DNA from: Hypholoma sublateritium FD-334 SS-4
Lineage: Eukaryota > Basidiomycota > Agaricomycetes > Agaricales > Strophariaceae
Length of the DNA: 64,000 nt
Assembly (NCBI GenBank): GCA_000827495.1
Contig: KN817653.1
Span: 32,395-96,394, forward strand
Direction of reading: 5' to 3'
The notes under the pieces are model-generated. The model worked only from the letters and a program-made list of their open reading frames with translations, searched no databases and was not told the origin of the DNA. The position numbers and the translations under genes were made by a program. Shown here piece by piece: positions 51,010-62,477 of the stretch (position 1 is the first letter of the stretch; every line of letters starts with the position of its first letter).

Positions 51010-53250
51010 TTAGAAAGGCACTGGCGGACGCCGGTTTAAATCCGTCTTCATTATGACCGTTGACCTTGAAGTATTGCTCGACGAAGGCTGTTGTGCGAAA
51101 GTACCAGACTCTGCTGGGGCAGCCCTACCAGAAAGTGTCGAGACGAAAAACATCGGCTCAGCGTTCATCAAGTCCTCATGTGTTTCAAGGGACGATCGAG
51201 CCGTGGATTGCTTGAAATCCTTTGAGAAGCGCACGCTGTCAGCGCGGTGTGCGAACTCATCGGGGACAAAGTTGAGCGCGGCCAATGCGGATTCAGCACG
51301 CACTGTCAAAATCAAAATCAAAAACTAAGAACTCGAATTTCAGTGTTGAACGGAAAATAAGACTCACAGTACTCTGCAAGCCCCTTTCCGAAGTTGATTC
51401 GGCACACGATTCCTAATGTCACGCTTGCAGCCAGGAGTACAAACGATGAGACAGTGAAACAGCCCAAGTAAGGCCATTGAACAAAAGTCCTGTACATAGT
51501 GATAAATATGACTCCACGACGCCCTGAGGATCAAAAAGTTAAAGAGACGCACCATCGAAAGACGATGGAGTCAAACATGACAGCCCATCCAGTTGTAATA
51601 ATGAACCCTATTGCGAGGAAGATGACCATCAACCTTCGCATCTCCCTTCGGATAGAGTACCAGCCCTGAGAGGTGGGAAGACGGAACTTGAATTAGAAGA
51701 CGGACAATGTAGCCGTGACTGTCGGAGGAGACGCACCATGGCAATCCATGGTAATAGTAACTGTAACAACGAGAGGACGGTCAGTTATTGTAGACTGGTT
51801 TATTTTGGAGACTTACAACAACACTGGTAATGTATACTGCCTGGTACGCACCGGTGTGCTCGGAGATAAGCTTGATCGAGGTGCTAGTGAGGACGTTGAT
51901 CCAGAGACCCATGCCTGCAGTCAGAACGAATGCTTCCATCTGGAGACAGGCGAGTACAGCCATGAAGAACTGCACAATAGACATAAGAATGAGATGGTCC
52001 GGAAAAAGGCAGACAAACTTTGTGAATCCGCATGACGTGCTCGGGGGCACCGACGCATTTGAAAGACTGGGCGCTGTATATCTGGAGTGTAGCGCATGAG
52101 GAAGGCAATATGGGTAAAGAGATAGCATACTTGAAGTAAGGTCCAGGAAAGGTACGAGAAGAAAATGAGCCCTGTGCAGCTAAGGATTAAATCTGCGATC
52201 TAGTAAAAAGCAGTTAAGAGTTGAAGCGAAGGCATGGATATGAAGCAAAAAAAACTTACCTCGAAACCTTGGCGAGTCGAGAAAAAGGATGCGAAAACTT
52301 CAAGGGAACATGGGCTTCCCGGCGAAGCGATGATTTCTTCAAAATTGGAATTGAAGGTGGGTCCCCGCCAAATTGCATAAGCAGCCCAAGCCGTAGAAAT
52401 GGTACGTGTCATCAAAACAGCAAGACTACGTAGTTTATATGTATTGAGTTGAAGATAGGGATGATCAGGGGATTTATATGCTTACACGTGGGGGACTGAA
52501 TCGTTGAGGATTGCCAGGAATGAGATTGCGACCAGCCAAAATTGAAGGCAAACCCAAGTAATATCCTCCCGGATAAAGTTCTTGAGACTAAATGTATGTA
52601 TTAGACCAGATATCAGGTATACGGAACGTGAACTACGCACATCTGAGAAGGGTATACGAGGGTTTCAAGACACTGTTCGCTGAGGAACATAGAGGGACTG
52701 TCGGGAACTGTAATGTTAACTCCAGAAATATTGGTAGGTGGAGGGCCAGAGATGGGCAAAACATCCATCCCTTTTTGCCAGGCTCCCAGCGAGCGAACCT
52801 ATTACTTTTGAGAAGACTGCACCGAATCCTAATTAAATGACATACCGAACCATTTACAGAAGTCGAGCTGTCAACGGTTGAATTGAAGATGGTGATGCAG
52901 GGAAATACCGGTTGACCATGAGGAATGTCATTGCATATACGCAGGATCAAGTTGCCACTCGAGCCTTCGAGGTAGGTGATGTTTTTGAAGGGAATGTTGC
53001 CTCCCCTCACTATGCCAGAGACAACGGTGCTGTATGCGACATCGGTGGAGAATAGAAACGACTGGACAAGCCCCTGGATGAAGCAGTAGATGAAACTGAA
53101 GACGAAGAAAGCGGTCGTATATCTATTGAGTGTAATCCGCGCGTACTGGAATTGGCGTCAGCCTATACATCCATGACTACACAGACAGCGACGTACAGCG
53201 GTTTTGGCCTTTGCCTTGAGCCCTCGGCGCGAAAGGGTAGGATAATACAT
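51010..53250 (-). CDS. Multi-pass membrane protein, minus-strand member of a tail-to-tail pair
   Basis: Begins at 53250 (MYYPTLSRRGLKAKAKTA). A 50-base intron leads into YARITLNRYTTAFFVFSFIY, aligning with YTRITLTRVTTLYFVFTVIT of the gene at 48002. Further matches are the LQFWLVAISFLAILNDSVPH helix (FQLWLFVLALVTILNESIPH in the partner), the ISTAWAAYAIWRGP segment, a cysteine-containing loop, later helices, and INFGKGLAEYL against NYGKGLAHYL before the tail. The tail (ALAALNFVPDEFAHRADS and following) is polar and serine-rich. Unlike the partner it lacks the long acidic loop. No stop interrupts the exons I joined. Function is unknown; transport or sensing is possible from topology alone. Confidence 0.72.
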
Positions 53251-53646
53251 GACAGGAAGAAAGTAACCCAAACAGCACCGGCAGCTTCAAGCAACAGTTG
53301 ATATCAAGGCGAAAGTCGACAAAAAAATCGCCCACTCGAAACCAGCCCGGGGAGAGGATAAAACGGTCCTGCCGGCGAGAGGAAACTTGAGAGAATGGGA
53401 ACGAAAGCAATCACGAAGGCTGCGTCAAGCCGTGCTCTTGTTCTCCCAGTGATTTTCCCAGCACTGGTCATTTGGAATGCTCGATGGAAAGATCTGTCCT
53501 AATTATGAACTACAGCAGACAATGTTGTGGCAGTAAGTCATCTGTTGTCGTTGCTATGGACTCGGTTGGGACTTGGCTGTGAGCGCAACGGCACCATTGC
53601 GGAAAATCTCCGGCAGCGCAGGGACCTTGCCATTTTCTCCCACATC
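53251..53646. other. Divergent promoter region
   Basis: Separates the starts of the minus-strand membrane protein and the plus-strand thioesterase. No clear element seen. Confidence 0.4.
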
Positions 53647-55619
53647 ATGTTCGCGATTAGGTCAGGCGCGTCGTCTCAGAGGTCGATCCTACGCCGGACG
53701 ATTGCTTCCTCAGTCGCGAAACTCAATGCCGCCCAAGACCTCACGCATGTTGTCGTCGAAGAAAAAAATGATATCTCGTCCATGGACCAACTATTGAGGG
53801 TGGTCAGTGAGTCTGCCCGTCAATTTCCCTTACATTGATGGTACTAGACCAGGCTGCTATAGGGAAGGGATCCAATCCTGCATACTACAAGTAATCTCAA
53901 CTCTGAAATATGTGCGTCTATGCTTCTCACCACCCGCCCACTCTAGCGCAGTGCCGATGAGAAGTCAAATCCCTTGGTCCGAGACCCTACTCAACTCCGC
54001 ATCCAAAACACAGCTTCCCGAAACCCAATCGACAGCACCATTAATACCCAACCTTGTGCCTCGAAGGATGCAAGACTCATATACCGAGTTGACACTACCT
54101 TTCGGATCTTCTTCCCAGCTGTTGGAGCAATACACAAACGCATCAGGAGGGATTCGTACGGGAAAGTCAGTCCTCAATCTCCCTTCCGAAATCTGGAAAG
54201 CGTACTGATCAACAACCAATTCTTATCTTCGTAGATTGATGGAACATCTTGATTCATTAGCAGGCTCGATTGCGTACAAACATATGCTTGGCCCCGGAGT
54301 AGAGACTTTGGGACGCATCCAGGAAACAGGATTCTATATCGTAACAGCCTCAGTTGATCGGTGTGTCCTGCTTTCCTCCTTTCACGGTATGCACACCGCC
54401 TCATTCTTCGTAGCCTTGACATGTTGTCTCCTCTAAACCCAGCTCACGACCTAAGATTGAGCGGGCAAGTCATCCATACTGGAACAAGTTCGATGGAAGT
54501 GGCTGTCAAAATGGAATCAGTAAGAATGGGCCAGCCAGACGAGACGGTCCTTATAGGCAAGTGTAAAGGTTTGACTGCGTAAAAAGTTGGCCGCTTAATC
54601 TCCAAGTCAGGCCGCTTTTCCATGGTATGCCGGGATGCCATCACGAACGGCTCGCGGAAAGTATGCCCTTTAGTTATCAACACGGCAGAGGAACGCAGCC
54701 TCTACAATCTAGGCGAACGTAAGTCAGATAAAATCACTTTGATGTCCACGTCATTCATTCTGTTCAAGATATGAAGGAACGCCGCAAAACTGTCGCCCTA
54801 AAGTCCCTGTCGAAGGTCCCCCCGAGTTCGAAAGAAGCGGCTGATTTGCATTCTTTTTACCTGAAGCACGGTGAAGGTGAAGATGCAGTTGCTGGCGCGG
54901 ACCACGTCTTTATGGCAGACACCGTCGTGGAAAAATGCATGCTCATGTTCCCTCAAGAACGCAAGTGCGTCCAACGTTCTCGATCCTGATTAGAAAATGT
55001 CCGGTGCTGATGAGAGGGGACAGTGTTCATCAAAAGATATTTGGTGGATACCTAATGCGCCTAGCCTATGAGGTGTGTCTCGAAAATATGTGGTCAAGGC
55101 CGATATCATTGATATCGGCAACGTCAATCACATAGCTTGGGTTCACCAATGCGAGCATGTTCACCCAAGGCCATACCAAGTTCCTATCACTGGATGGCAT
55201 CTCGTTTGCGCGCCCAGTGCCTATTGGTTCTATTCTCCGCCTGCGCTCACAGATTGTGCACACGGCGACGTCTTCGCAGTACCCTATTTTGGTCGTACGT
55301 CACCTCGAGATATACTTAGACTCGTGCTCATTGGGGCATTAATAGCATGTCGGTGTCAAAGCAAACGTAGTGGACGTGACGACTGGCCTTGAACAGACTA
55401 CCAACGACTTTAGGTTCACATGGTGTCAAGAGCATGGATCCTCGAGCCCCAATCTTCGACATGTAGTTCCCAAAACATATAAAGGTATGCTTCTTTCTTC
55501 CCGGGTCTAGTTATTTCGGATGTGTTGTTGATTTTAATACAGAGGCAATGCTTTGGCTTGAAGGGAAAAGGGCGCTGGAGGTCGGCGCGGAGATCAGAGA
55601 GCAACATCTCAGAAGATAG
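53647..55619 (+). CDS. Acyl-CoA thioesterase, ACOT9-like, probably mitochondrial
   Basis: The start at 53647 gives MFAIRSGASSQRSILRRTIA, an arginine- and serine-rich, acid-poor N terminus typical of mitochondrial import. Exon 1 runs 53647-53806. Later exons read DSYTELTLPFGSS, EQYTNASGGIRTGKLMEHLD, AGSIAYKHMLG, then after the linker VHQKIFGGYLMRLAYE, LGFTNASMFTQGHTKFLSLD, FARPVPIGSILRLRSQIVHT and a final REQHLRR-stop at 55617-55619. Two hotdog folds in tandem with these motifs define the ACOT9/10 group, which hydrolyses acyl-CoA to free acid and CoA, buffering mitochondrial CoA pools. At least eight exons are visible, with consistent phase where checked. The region around 54720-54780 has the least certain joins. 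Confidence 0.85.
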
Positions 55620-56222
55620 ATTATACAATCCTTGCGTACTATCGTATGGATTGGCCGCAGGTTATCCTTTCACTTTATCTTACTGGATAATCTATTTACA
55701 AAATGATGGTGAGACTTCCGCGATATATGAAATCACAACATGTATGTTTTACTCGTTGCTATCTCACCAGGAAATGAAATCACTTGTAGACTGGTGAACA
55801 AAATCAGTGATTCCCGACGAAGATACTGGAAGCATGTCGAGGGAGCTTCTTAGAGCAGCTCACCCAAGAAAAGTCTATCAATTTCCAACTAAATCACGCA
55901 TGCGATAAATCTTACACTACTTGACGATTGAACTACGGAAAGCTTATGCGTAATAGTCTCCATTATCAACTGGTCACGACGACGATGTCGGATGGTGGGT
56001 AGTAACAATGGAACAGCAGCTGCTAGCCTGCTCTCTATAATCGTAATATTCGTCGTTATTCATTAGGAGATGAAATCGTCAGCCCATCTTTCATATCTCA
56101 TGCAACGTTGTATTGTAGTTTCTTTCTATAAGGCTCTTGAACCCAGACAGGGTGTTCTCTTATATTTATCAGTCATCTGATTGATAATTTAAAATTATCA
56201 TAAAACATCAGTAAAGCATAGC
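55620..56222. other. Intergenic, no gene seen
   Basis: Nothing recognisable before the transposon edge. Confidence 0.4.
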
Positions 56223-56223
56223 A

Positions 56224-57561
56224 TGGGGAGATTCAAGGGGCGTCCACCGGAGAAATCCGTGAAATCGACTGGTACAGTACCGGACAGCCAAAGTCCACCA
56301 AAATTTCCCGTGATTTATACTGAATCCGATAAACCTTGTAATCGATGTATAGGCCAATTAATATGTAGACTACACTAAAATAAACCAGATTGTACGAACC
56401 GATTTGTCTCAGTTGCCATTTTAGTATGAGGGCCTCAAAAATTTGGCCAACCACAAGAAAAAAACGGTAAAANTATGNAAAAATGTGCAATCGATAGCTT
56501 TATATATCTTGCATGNTATCCTAGAAAATCAGAAAGATCGAATCATCCATTCTTCGTCCACAAAATTCTCAAGTTCCAACCCTCTGTGTCCCATGCCGCG
56601 CGGAAGACCGCCTAAACGTCAACGAAATACCTCGGGACTGAAAAATCAAAGATCAAATAAACGCGCTCGACATCAAGAAAGCCCTCTGTCCGATGGGGAG
56701 ATTCATTGGGACTCTCCACTGTTCTTCAAGAGCGCGGTTTTGATGTCCGCAAACTCAAAGCGAAATGCCAGCCTGTCTGCCCGGTCAACAATAAAGATTG
56801 TTGCATGGCTCATCTGCTGAGCAATCAAGAAGATTTTGCACAACAAGAATCGATGCTCGAACATCTTATTCGAGAGGCAGGTCACGAGTGTATTTTTCTC
56901 CCAAAATTTCATTGCGAGTTAAATCCGATTGAGATGGTACGTGCTATTTTATATCCTGCCATAAATATACTGATTGATATATATTTAATTAGTACTGGGG
57001 TTGGGCAAAGTTTCGATACCGGGAAGTCCCCAAGAAGACGTTTGCAGATGCCAAGGACGCAGCAGTTACATATCTCAACCAATGCCCACCAGAGGTCATA
57101 CGTCGCTTTATCAACAGATCTCGGCGATTTATGAGCGCCTATCACAAAGGCTTGACAGGAAAGGCGGCGGCGTGGGCAGTCCGGAAACAATCCAAACATA
57201 GAGTGGTTACTGAGCGCGCTATGATGTCAATTGAAGCAGTACTTAATTGATTTGATTGATTGTCCAATACACTCATATCAGACTCGGGTACTGCTCACTG
57301 TCAGGGCTTGGTCAGGGCTCGCATCCCACCCGAAAAGTGTCAGGCAGTCGAGCCAAAAATTTGGCCACCACAAAAACTCGTGGGAAAAATATTCTGATCA
57401 TGTTTTCTGGTTCTTTTCATCTTTCTGAATCCGAATCTGGAAGAATTTTGCACTCAAAAAATTTACATGGCGAGATATTTTATTTGTTGACTTTGGCTGT
57501 CCGGTACTGTACCAGTCGATTTCACGGATTTCTCCGGTGGACGCCCCCTGGGGAGATTCAA
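56224..57561 (+). mobile_element. Internally deleted DDE transposon with 59-bp terminal inverted repeats
   Basis: The ends 56237-56295 and 57489-57547 are near-perfect inverted repeats of 59 bases beginning GGGGCGTCCACCGGAGAAAT. Outside them TGGGGAGATTCAA is repeated directly (56224-56236 and 57549-57561), as a target-site duplication would be, although 13 bases is long. Inside are the two ends of a transposase but not its middle. Three ambiguous bases occur near 56473-56516. The element should be immobile by itself but could be moved by a full-length relative. Confidence 0.8.
56594..57250 (+). pseudogene. Transposase remnant (DDE superfamily, N and C ends only)
   Basis: At 56594 an ATG opens a basic N terminus (MPRGRPPKRQRNTSGLKNQR). 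After about 35 codons the sequence jumps, near 56695-56730, to the C-terminal part. Read in another frame, this gives LQERGFDVRKLKAKCQPVCP, a cysteine pair, then HECIFLPKFHCELNPIEM. An intron (from 56937 to about 56995) follows, then YWGWAKFRYREVPKKTFADA, RRFINRSRRFMSAYHKGLTG and a stop near 57250. FLPKFHCELNPIE with the following W is the last part of the DDE catalytic domain, carrying the final acidic residue. The first two catalytic aspartates are missing, so it cannot be active. Confidence 0.8.
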
Positions 57562-58013
57562 GGGAGAGTTGCGAGTTTTGGTCAGAAGGTTACGTAAGGT
57601 CAATATATAGTCCAATGCAATTTGAATTTGAGGACTCGTCAACGCATGAAGCAGATATGTCACTCAATTTTTGCTCAATTTACGAGTAGTATGTTTTGTA
57701 TGTTCCCCATTTTTCAGGCTTCCTGCCTCACTTCTTAAAGAGTGCGAGGTTTCAGTTTTCTACATCAGTGTCTTCATTACGGCGACAATCCGCCGAGGAA
57801 CCTGGAAAACATTCAGATAGTTTTTATGTGCCATGTTAATTAGCCAGGGCATATACATATGTTGGGACACAAATCACGTAAGTAACCTGAGCCTTGTTGC
57901 CTTTTTAATTAGGCGATATTCCAGCGGGATCATCCGTCCTCATTTGAGTTTTGGGACAAGGGCCAAGGCGGGGTGGAATTTGATGGCATCAGCGAATCGC
58001 GCGTAATAAGCAC
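57562..58013. other. Intergenic, no gene seen
   Basis: Between the transposon and the next gene. No feature identified. Confidence 0.4.
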
Positions 58014-59444
58014 GTGCAAATTAAGTACAATTGCCACTTGGAAGTTGGTACGTTGATTCTTGAACGTTTGAACCTCGACATGACCTCGACGATGGACTCC
58101 TTCCAAAATCTCGACTTGCGCCCGGTGAAGCGCAGACGCGTAGAAATGGCAACACCTGATGGGTTCCTGGAAACACCAAACTTACCCCCAAAGGCTGTCC
58201 ACAAACCCGTCGTCCCAAAGTTTTCTTCAGCTTTCGGTGATGCAGCCTACAATGTACCGCAAAGGAAGGAGCATTATCCGAGTAACGCCCTAGTCAAAAA
58301 GCCCTTGAGCTCCCGGTTCCAGGAAGTCTTCGATCCAGCCACCTTGAAGGAGAACATTGGAGGACACGCTAACGCGGCCGACTCCTCGAATCGGAAACCA
58401 CGGAAGGTTGTCTCTGTCAAGGATGTCCGCGATGAGTTTTTGCGCGAGGCTTCGGTGAAGCCCAATCCGCTGCCCCAACTTCGTCTGCCGCTCTGTGCGC
58501 CTCCATTGCCACTTGTAACTACCACGTCGACGTCGAAGGTTGCCCTGAAACGAATCATAGCGCCAGAGCTCCCTATAAAACCGCCGTCGAAAGTTCTCCT
58601 ACCTATCCAACCTCCCGCGAACATTGTTGCCCATACATCTCGTAATAATGCACCTCTCGGAAAAGATTTGCGCACGATTTCGACTACGGGACTTGGCCGA
58701 TTCACCGACCTCTCGTCTGAAAATGGCGCAGATGAACTTGCGTCGATTTTGCTGCGGGACCAGCACCCCGAACTACATACAGACGCCAAGGTTGCAGACA
58801 CTTATACGCAACGCGGCTTGGAGCTGAGTCCCGAGAAGAAGGGTAAAGGAAACGCGCCCAAATTTGTAAAGTGCGTAGATCATTCGTCTCTGGCACTAGG
58901 ACCATGTTTGACGAACGATGTTAGGGGAGGGCTGGCCGCGAGGGCTTCTGCACATTTTGACCAGACACGTACGGCGTTCATACTGTGGCGGCGGCAAATA
59001 GAAATTGACCTTCAAAGGATGAAGACCCTTCCCTCGGGCGCCGATATATGCGCCGATGTTCTCAAGATCCTGCATAAACCTCTTTCTGTCTCCAATTCGC
59101 GACCCGGGAGTCACTTGCCCGTCATTGCTCTCTGCCGTGTTCGCCATGCGAACGGCAAAATTCACGCTCTGTTCAAGGCAGATCATCTTTATCGCGTCGT
59201 CTTCTCTTATCCCGACAGAATGAGCACAGATTCTCGGCTCGAGGAGCTCTCATCGGGCCATCTGGTCCGGGTCTTCAAGCCTTGGAGTGAGATGTCCTTC
59301 TCGCGAAGTGGTATCTTGAGTGTCGCTCCCCGCATACCAGCTAACCTGCCGCTCCCTAATTCCTTGCCCTTTTCTACTCCTGATCCTCTCGATGCCCCCG
59401 TTCATGACACGATCCTGTTTTGCTCTCGATTCTTTATTGCTTGA
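58014..59444 (+). CDS. Unknown intronless protein
   Basis: A single open frame of up to 476 codons with a normal stop at 59442-59444, standing out among intron-rich neighbours. The true start may be the later methionine at 58080 (MTSTMDSF), which begins where codon bias improves. The N-terminal half is rich in proline, lysine and arginine (RPVKRRRVEMATPDGF looks like a nuclear localisation signal) and is probably disordered. The C-terminal 200 residues look folded: GLAARASAHFDQTRTAFILW, an arginine-rich helix, HLPVIALCRVRHANGKIHAL, RVVFSYPDR and SGHLVRVFKPWSEM, an OB-like succession of strands. A nuclear, possibly nucleic-acid-binding, role is inference from this pattern. I recognise no named family. 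Confidence 0.75.
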   Translation: MQIKYNCHLEVGTLILERLNLDMTSTMDSFQNLDLRPVKRRRVEMATPDGFLETPNLPPKAVHKPVVPKFSSAFGDAAYNVPQRKEHYPSNALVKKPLSSRFQEVFDPATLKENIGGHANAADSSNRKPRKVVSVKDVRDEFLREASVKPNPLPQLRLPLCAPPLPLVTTTSTSKVALKRIIAPELPIKPPSKVLLPIQPPANIVAHTSRNNAPLGKDLRTISTTGLGRFTDLSSENGADELASILLRDQHPELHTDAKVADTYTQRGLELSPEKKGKGNAPKFVKCVDHSSLALGPCLTNDVRGGLAARASAHFDQTRTAFILWRRQIEIDLQRMKTLPSGADICADVLKILHKPLSVSNSRPGSHLPVIALCRVRHANGKIHALFKADHLYRVVFSYPDRMSTDSRLEELSSGHLVRVFKPWSEMSFSRSGILSVAPRIPANLPLPNSLPFSTPDPLDAPVHDTILFCSRFFIA

Positions 59445-60020
59445 GCGGTAGCGTCACGTGTGTCTCAGTAGCTGCTTATTTGGCGTGCGATGAATGCTTA
59501 GTCAGTGATTAAACCCCTGTCTCTGGTCGCGTTCATCGGGAAATTGGGGGCGGAGAGATCAACACATAGCTGGCAAGATATAGCAATATATGCCCCGAAA
59601 ATTGGTGAAAAGTCTCTAATATATACAATTATTGCAACGTTGTATTTCATCTCATTTATAGGACGCTGGAGGTGGCTCGACTCGCAATGTCTCTAAGAAT
59701 TTGCTGTGCTGAGAAAATGTATCAACATTGCAAATATAATCTCAGTCGGAATGCTTAGTTATAAAGTTCAAGAGTTGATCAAGAGCTGATCGCAAACTAG
59801 AAAAATTGAGTAGAAATGAACATCGCTAGAATACTTCTGTGCTGGAATCAACAGATATAAAGGGCGGTGGGCTATGTAGAAATGCCCATCTACGCAATAG
59901 AGATCGTTAAGGCCAGAAACAACATACTGGTGTTCTTGGTCCACATTAAATATATTGGGAGTCTTACCGTATAAAGAAGAACNCATTCAATGTTCAGATC
60001 TTGTGAGACCCAAGCAAAAG
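59445..60020. other. Intergenic, no gene seen
   Basis: AT-rich sequence with an ambiguous base near 59983. Nothing supported. Confidence 0.4.
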
Positions 60021-60024
60021 ATGA

Positions 60025-60480
60025 ATCTTACATGATTATACCACGAATCGAAGTATTATTTGATAGAAAATAATAGCCATCCCATAAAATGCCACATAAC
60101 TTGCGACACACCTTGTAAGGTTGCTCATGTACATCACGCTGGTAGTTATTATTAGATGAATAATGATTGTGGAGTCTTGGCGGAGTCACCCATATATGCG
60201 ACATAGATACTAGACGTCCAGGCCTCGTAAGGTCCAAATTCAAAGAATAATCTTATATGGCTATACCATAAATCAAAGTGGTGGTTGATAGGAAATGATA
60301 GCCATCCCTTCACATATCATATAGTTTGCAACGCAACTTGCGAGGTTGCTCAAATACATCACAGTGATATTGCTACAAAATGCGCAACAGTCGTGGAATC
60401 ATCCATGATGTATGCAATGCGGCGTGCTATGTATTCAGGTCGGGTAGAATCCAATCGAAAAGATGGTTATTGTATAATCA
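60025..60480. repeat. Diverged tandem duplication, unit about 220 bases
   Basis: 60025-60150 (GAATCTTACATGATTATACC, TGATAGAAAATAATAGCCAT and so on) aligns with 60245-60380 (GAATAATCTTATATGGCTAT, TGATAGGAAATGATAGCCAT and so on). Common order and spacing run through CACTTGCGACACACCTTGTAAGG-like text and a GGTTGCTCA...TACATCAC phrase. Identity looks about 75-80 percent by eye. No open frame is shared. Confidence 0.65.
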
Positions 60481-60667
60481 TGTCTTTATTTGAAGTATGT
60501 GACGTAGTCATAAGACGAACCATGTCTTATCACGATGAACGTCCACTGCCACTCAGATACATTAAACAGGATTTATTATAAAACGTAGACACAATGGTTA
60601 AGTCCAAACATTTGTAGGTAACTAAGTCCTATCCTACTCAGGCTGAGCGGAAGAAGCAGAAGTACCT

Positions 60668-62169
60668 TTAGGTGTTTACATTGTTACCAGTAGACGATGC
60701 CAAAGCTAATNGCTTGGCCGCTTCTTCCTTAGCCACTTTTCGTTTAGCCTTGATTTTAGCCAAAGCACTATTTGCGGTTACTGGCCTAGCGCTTGCAACA
60801 TAGTTCGGGAATACCTGACTATTTATATGCATTAGTTGATATTGGAGTGACTTGAACTTGAATATTGNGCTGAGCCTACCGGTTCCACCAGGATAACAGC
60901 GAGTCAACTTCATCGGCTTCGTCGGGTTCATCGAGGAGTTCAAGAATGCTGGTGTAGAATCGCTCTGAATCGGTAACAGTGTCTGACCGATTGAAGACGC
61001 TTGACGATGACAAGGCAAACCTTGCCTTTGGAGAATGTTAGGTAGTAGTAGAAGAAATTATTAATGAAACAAAGGTACCTGTGTTGCAGCGTATGCGATA
61101 GACGCTGTGGTCACTCTGGTCATGCCATGGATACGAGCGTTTCCTGACCTTGTTGCAGTTGCTTCTTTGTCGACGGAGCTGGGTGATGTAAAAATATGCT
61201 TAAATGCCTAAAGTATATCAGTCGGATGTATCTCATGCAAAGAGTTTTCTACTCACCTTGACCACCAACACGCTCCGCAACAACCCTTTCCAAGGATCGC
61301 TCTCATCATACTTATACGATGCATATAGAAACACAGGCCACTGATCCCCAGCTACCGTGAGCTCCCCTGTAGCCAGCTTCTCTTTGATCCTTTGCCAGAA
61401 GAAGCAGTATGTTAGTACTCAATTGTATTTGAGCTTGGTGATTCAACTTACTCCTGGTTAGACCAATCAACACCTGCAGGGCAAAGAAGTCCCCCCGTTA
61501 TCTCGTGATGAAAGCCGCGCCCAGTCTTGACGTTTCTTGGAATAGGAGGGATGAGCGGCTCGCCAGGCGGCGTAAGCCAGTCCACTATTGCGGACTTCAG
61601 ACTTTTCGTATNGTCGGATCTCGCGCTTGAGGCACCTTTTTGAAGCTAGCACGGCAGCGGTTACTAATAAGTGCTGGAAAGTGTTTATCAAGTGCATTCC
61701 ACTAACCAATGCAGCGAAGGCATGAATCTCGTCTTCAGATTCAGCACTCATAAGACGTTCTTCTAGACCGGGCACGCTCTTTAACAATGCAAGGAAGATG
61801 GAATGCTCTTTGATTTCTCTATCGAAATCAATGAGTCGCTTGGTAGGCCAAAGGATACGAACACAAGATCTTACTGCGCGGTGAATGCATCCTCCGGCTC
61901 CTCAGAGCGCTCTCCCATCCGAATAATACCGTTATTAATTAGTGCGTGGATATTGCAAAGTGCGTGGATAGTTCGGCCAAAGTGACGGCCATGATGCACA
62001 AGAGGGTCTGTAGAGCGACTAGTACAGGGCGGATTGTATTAATTAAATCAATTTGTGACGCAGAAAAACACGCAACACCGTACGGTTTTTTTCTGGGCCC
62101 CAGTTGGAGAGCATCCTGCCTCCTCTTTTCTGGTTGTTCCTGCACTCTTTCGTTCTCGTTGTTGGGCAT
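60668..62169 (-). CDS. DUF6698-like protein
   Basis: Minus-strand gene with exons near 62169-61940, 61800-61640, 61610-61460, 61380-61265, 61205-61080, about 61000-60885 and 60825-60668. Landmarks read in order: SVPGLEERLMSAESEDEIHA, WPVFLYASYKYDESDPWKGL with LLRSVLVVK, FKHIFTSPSSVDKEATATRS with GNARIHGMTRVT, SDTVTDSERFYTSILELLDE, LLSWWNR, then FPNYVASARPVTANS and a lysine-rich end. I recall this block as DUF6698, a high-copy agaricomycete family without known function. Two ambiguous bases fall in exons (60711, 61612) and one near the 60870 splice site. The first exons around 61800-62169 are uncertain, and one predicted frame there contains a stop, so decay is possible. Confidence 0.55.
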
Positions 62170-62477
62170 GGCGAATAATGTAAAAGAGGTAGGTATTGAA
62201 AAACCTCGCGTCTCCTTTTGAACACTGGAAAATGCTGTGTCTGGGTTGTACCTGTTTCGAAATATGGTAGATAATTGGAGGTAGTAGTTTCACAAAGAAT
62301 CTGTATCCATGCAAGCCCTGACTTACTAGAATCTAGTCTGATCGGTTCTAAACTTAAAGGAGATCGAGGNGATTCGAAGCGCGAAACGTCAATTGGTAAA
62401 GTTGCACAGGTTATCTAAGCCATCTAAAAGCCGTTGCCGTCAAACAGCAGCAACTACAAAAGGTTTGCTGAGCTTGA
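62170..62477. other. Spacer between two minus-strand genes
   Basis: About 300 bases with no gene; contains an ambiguous base near 62370. Confidence 0.4.

Noticed and set aside
56706..57134. Transposase taken as a complete gene
   Set aside because: Only the basic N-terminal tip and the last part of the DDE domain exist; the open frame also reads through an intron.
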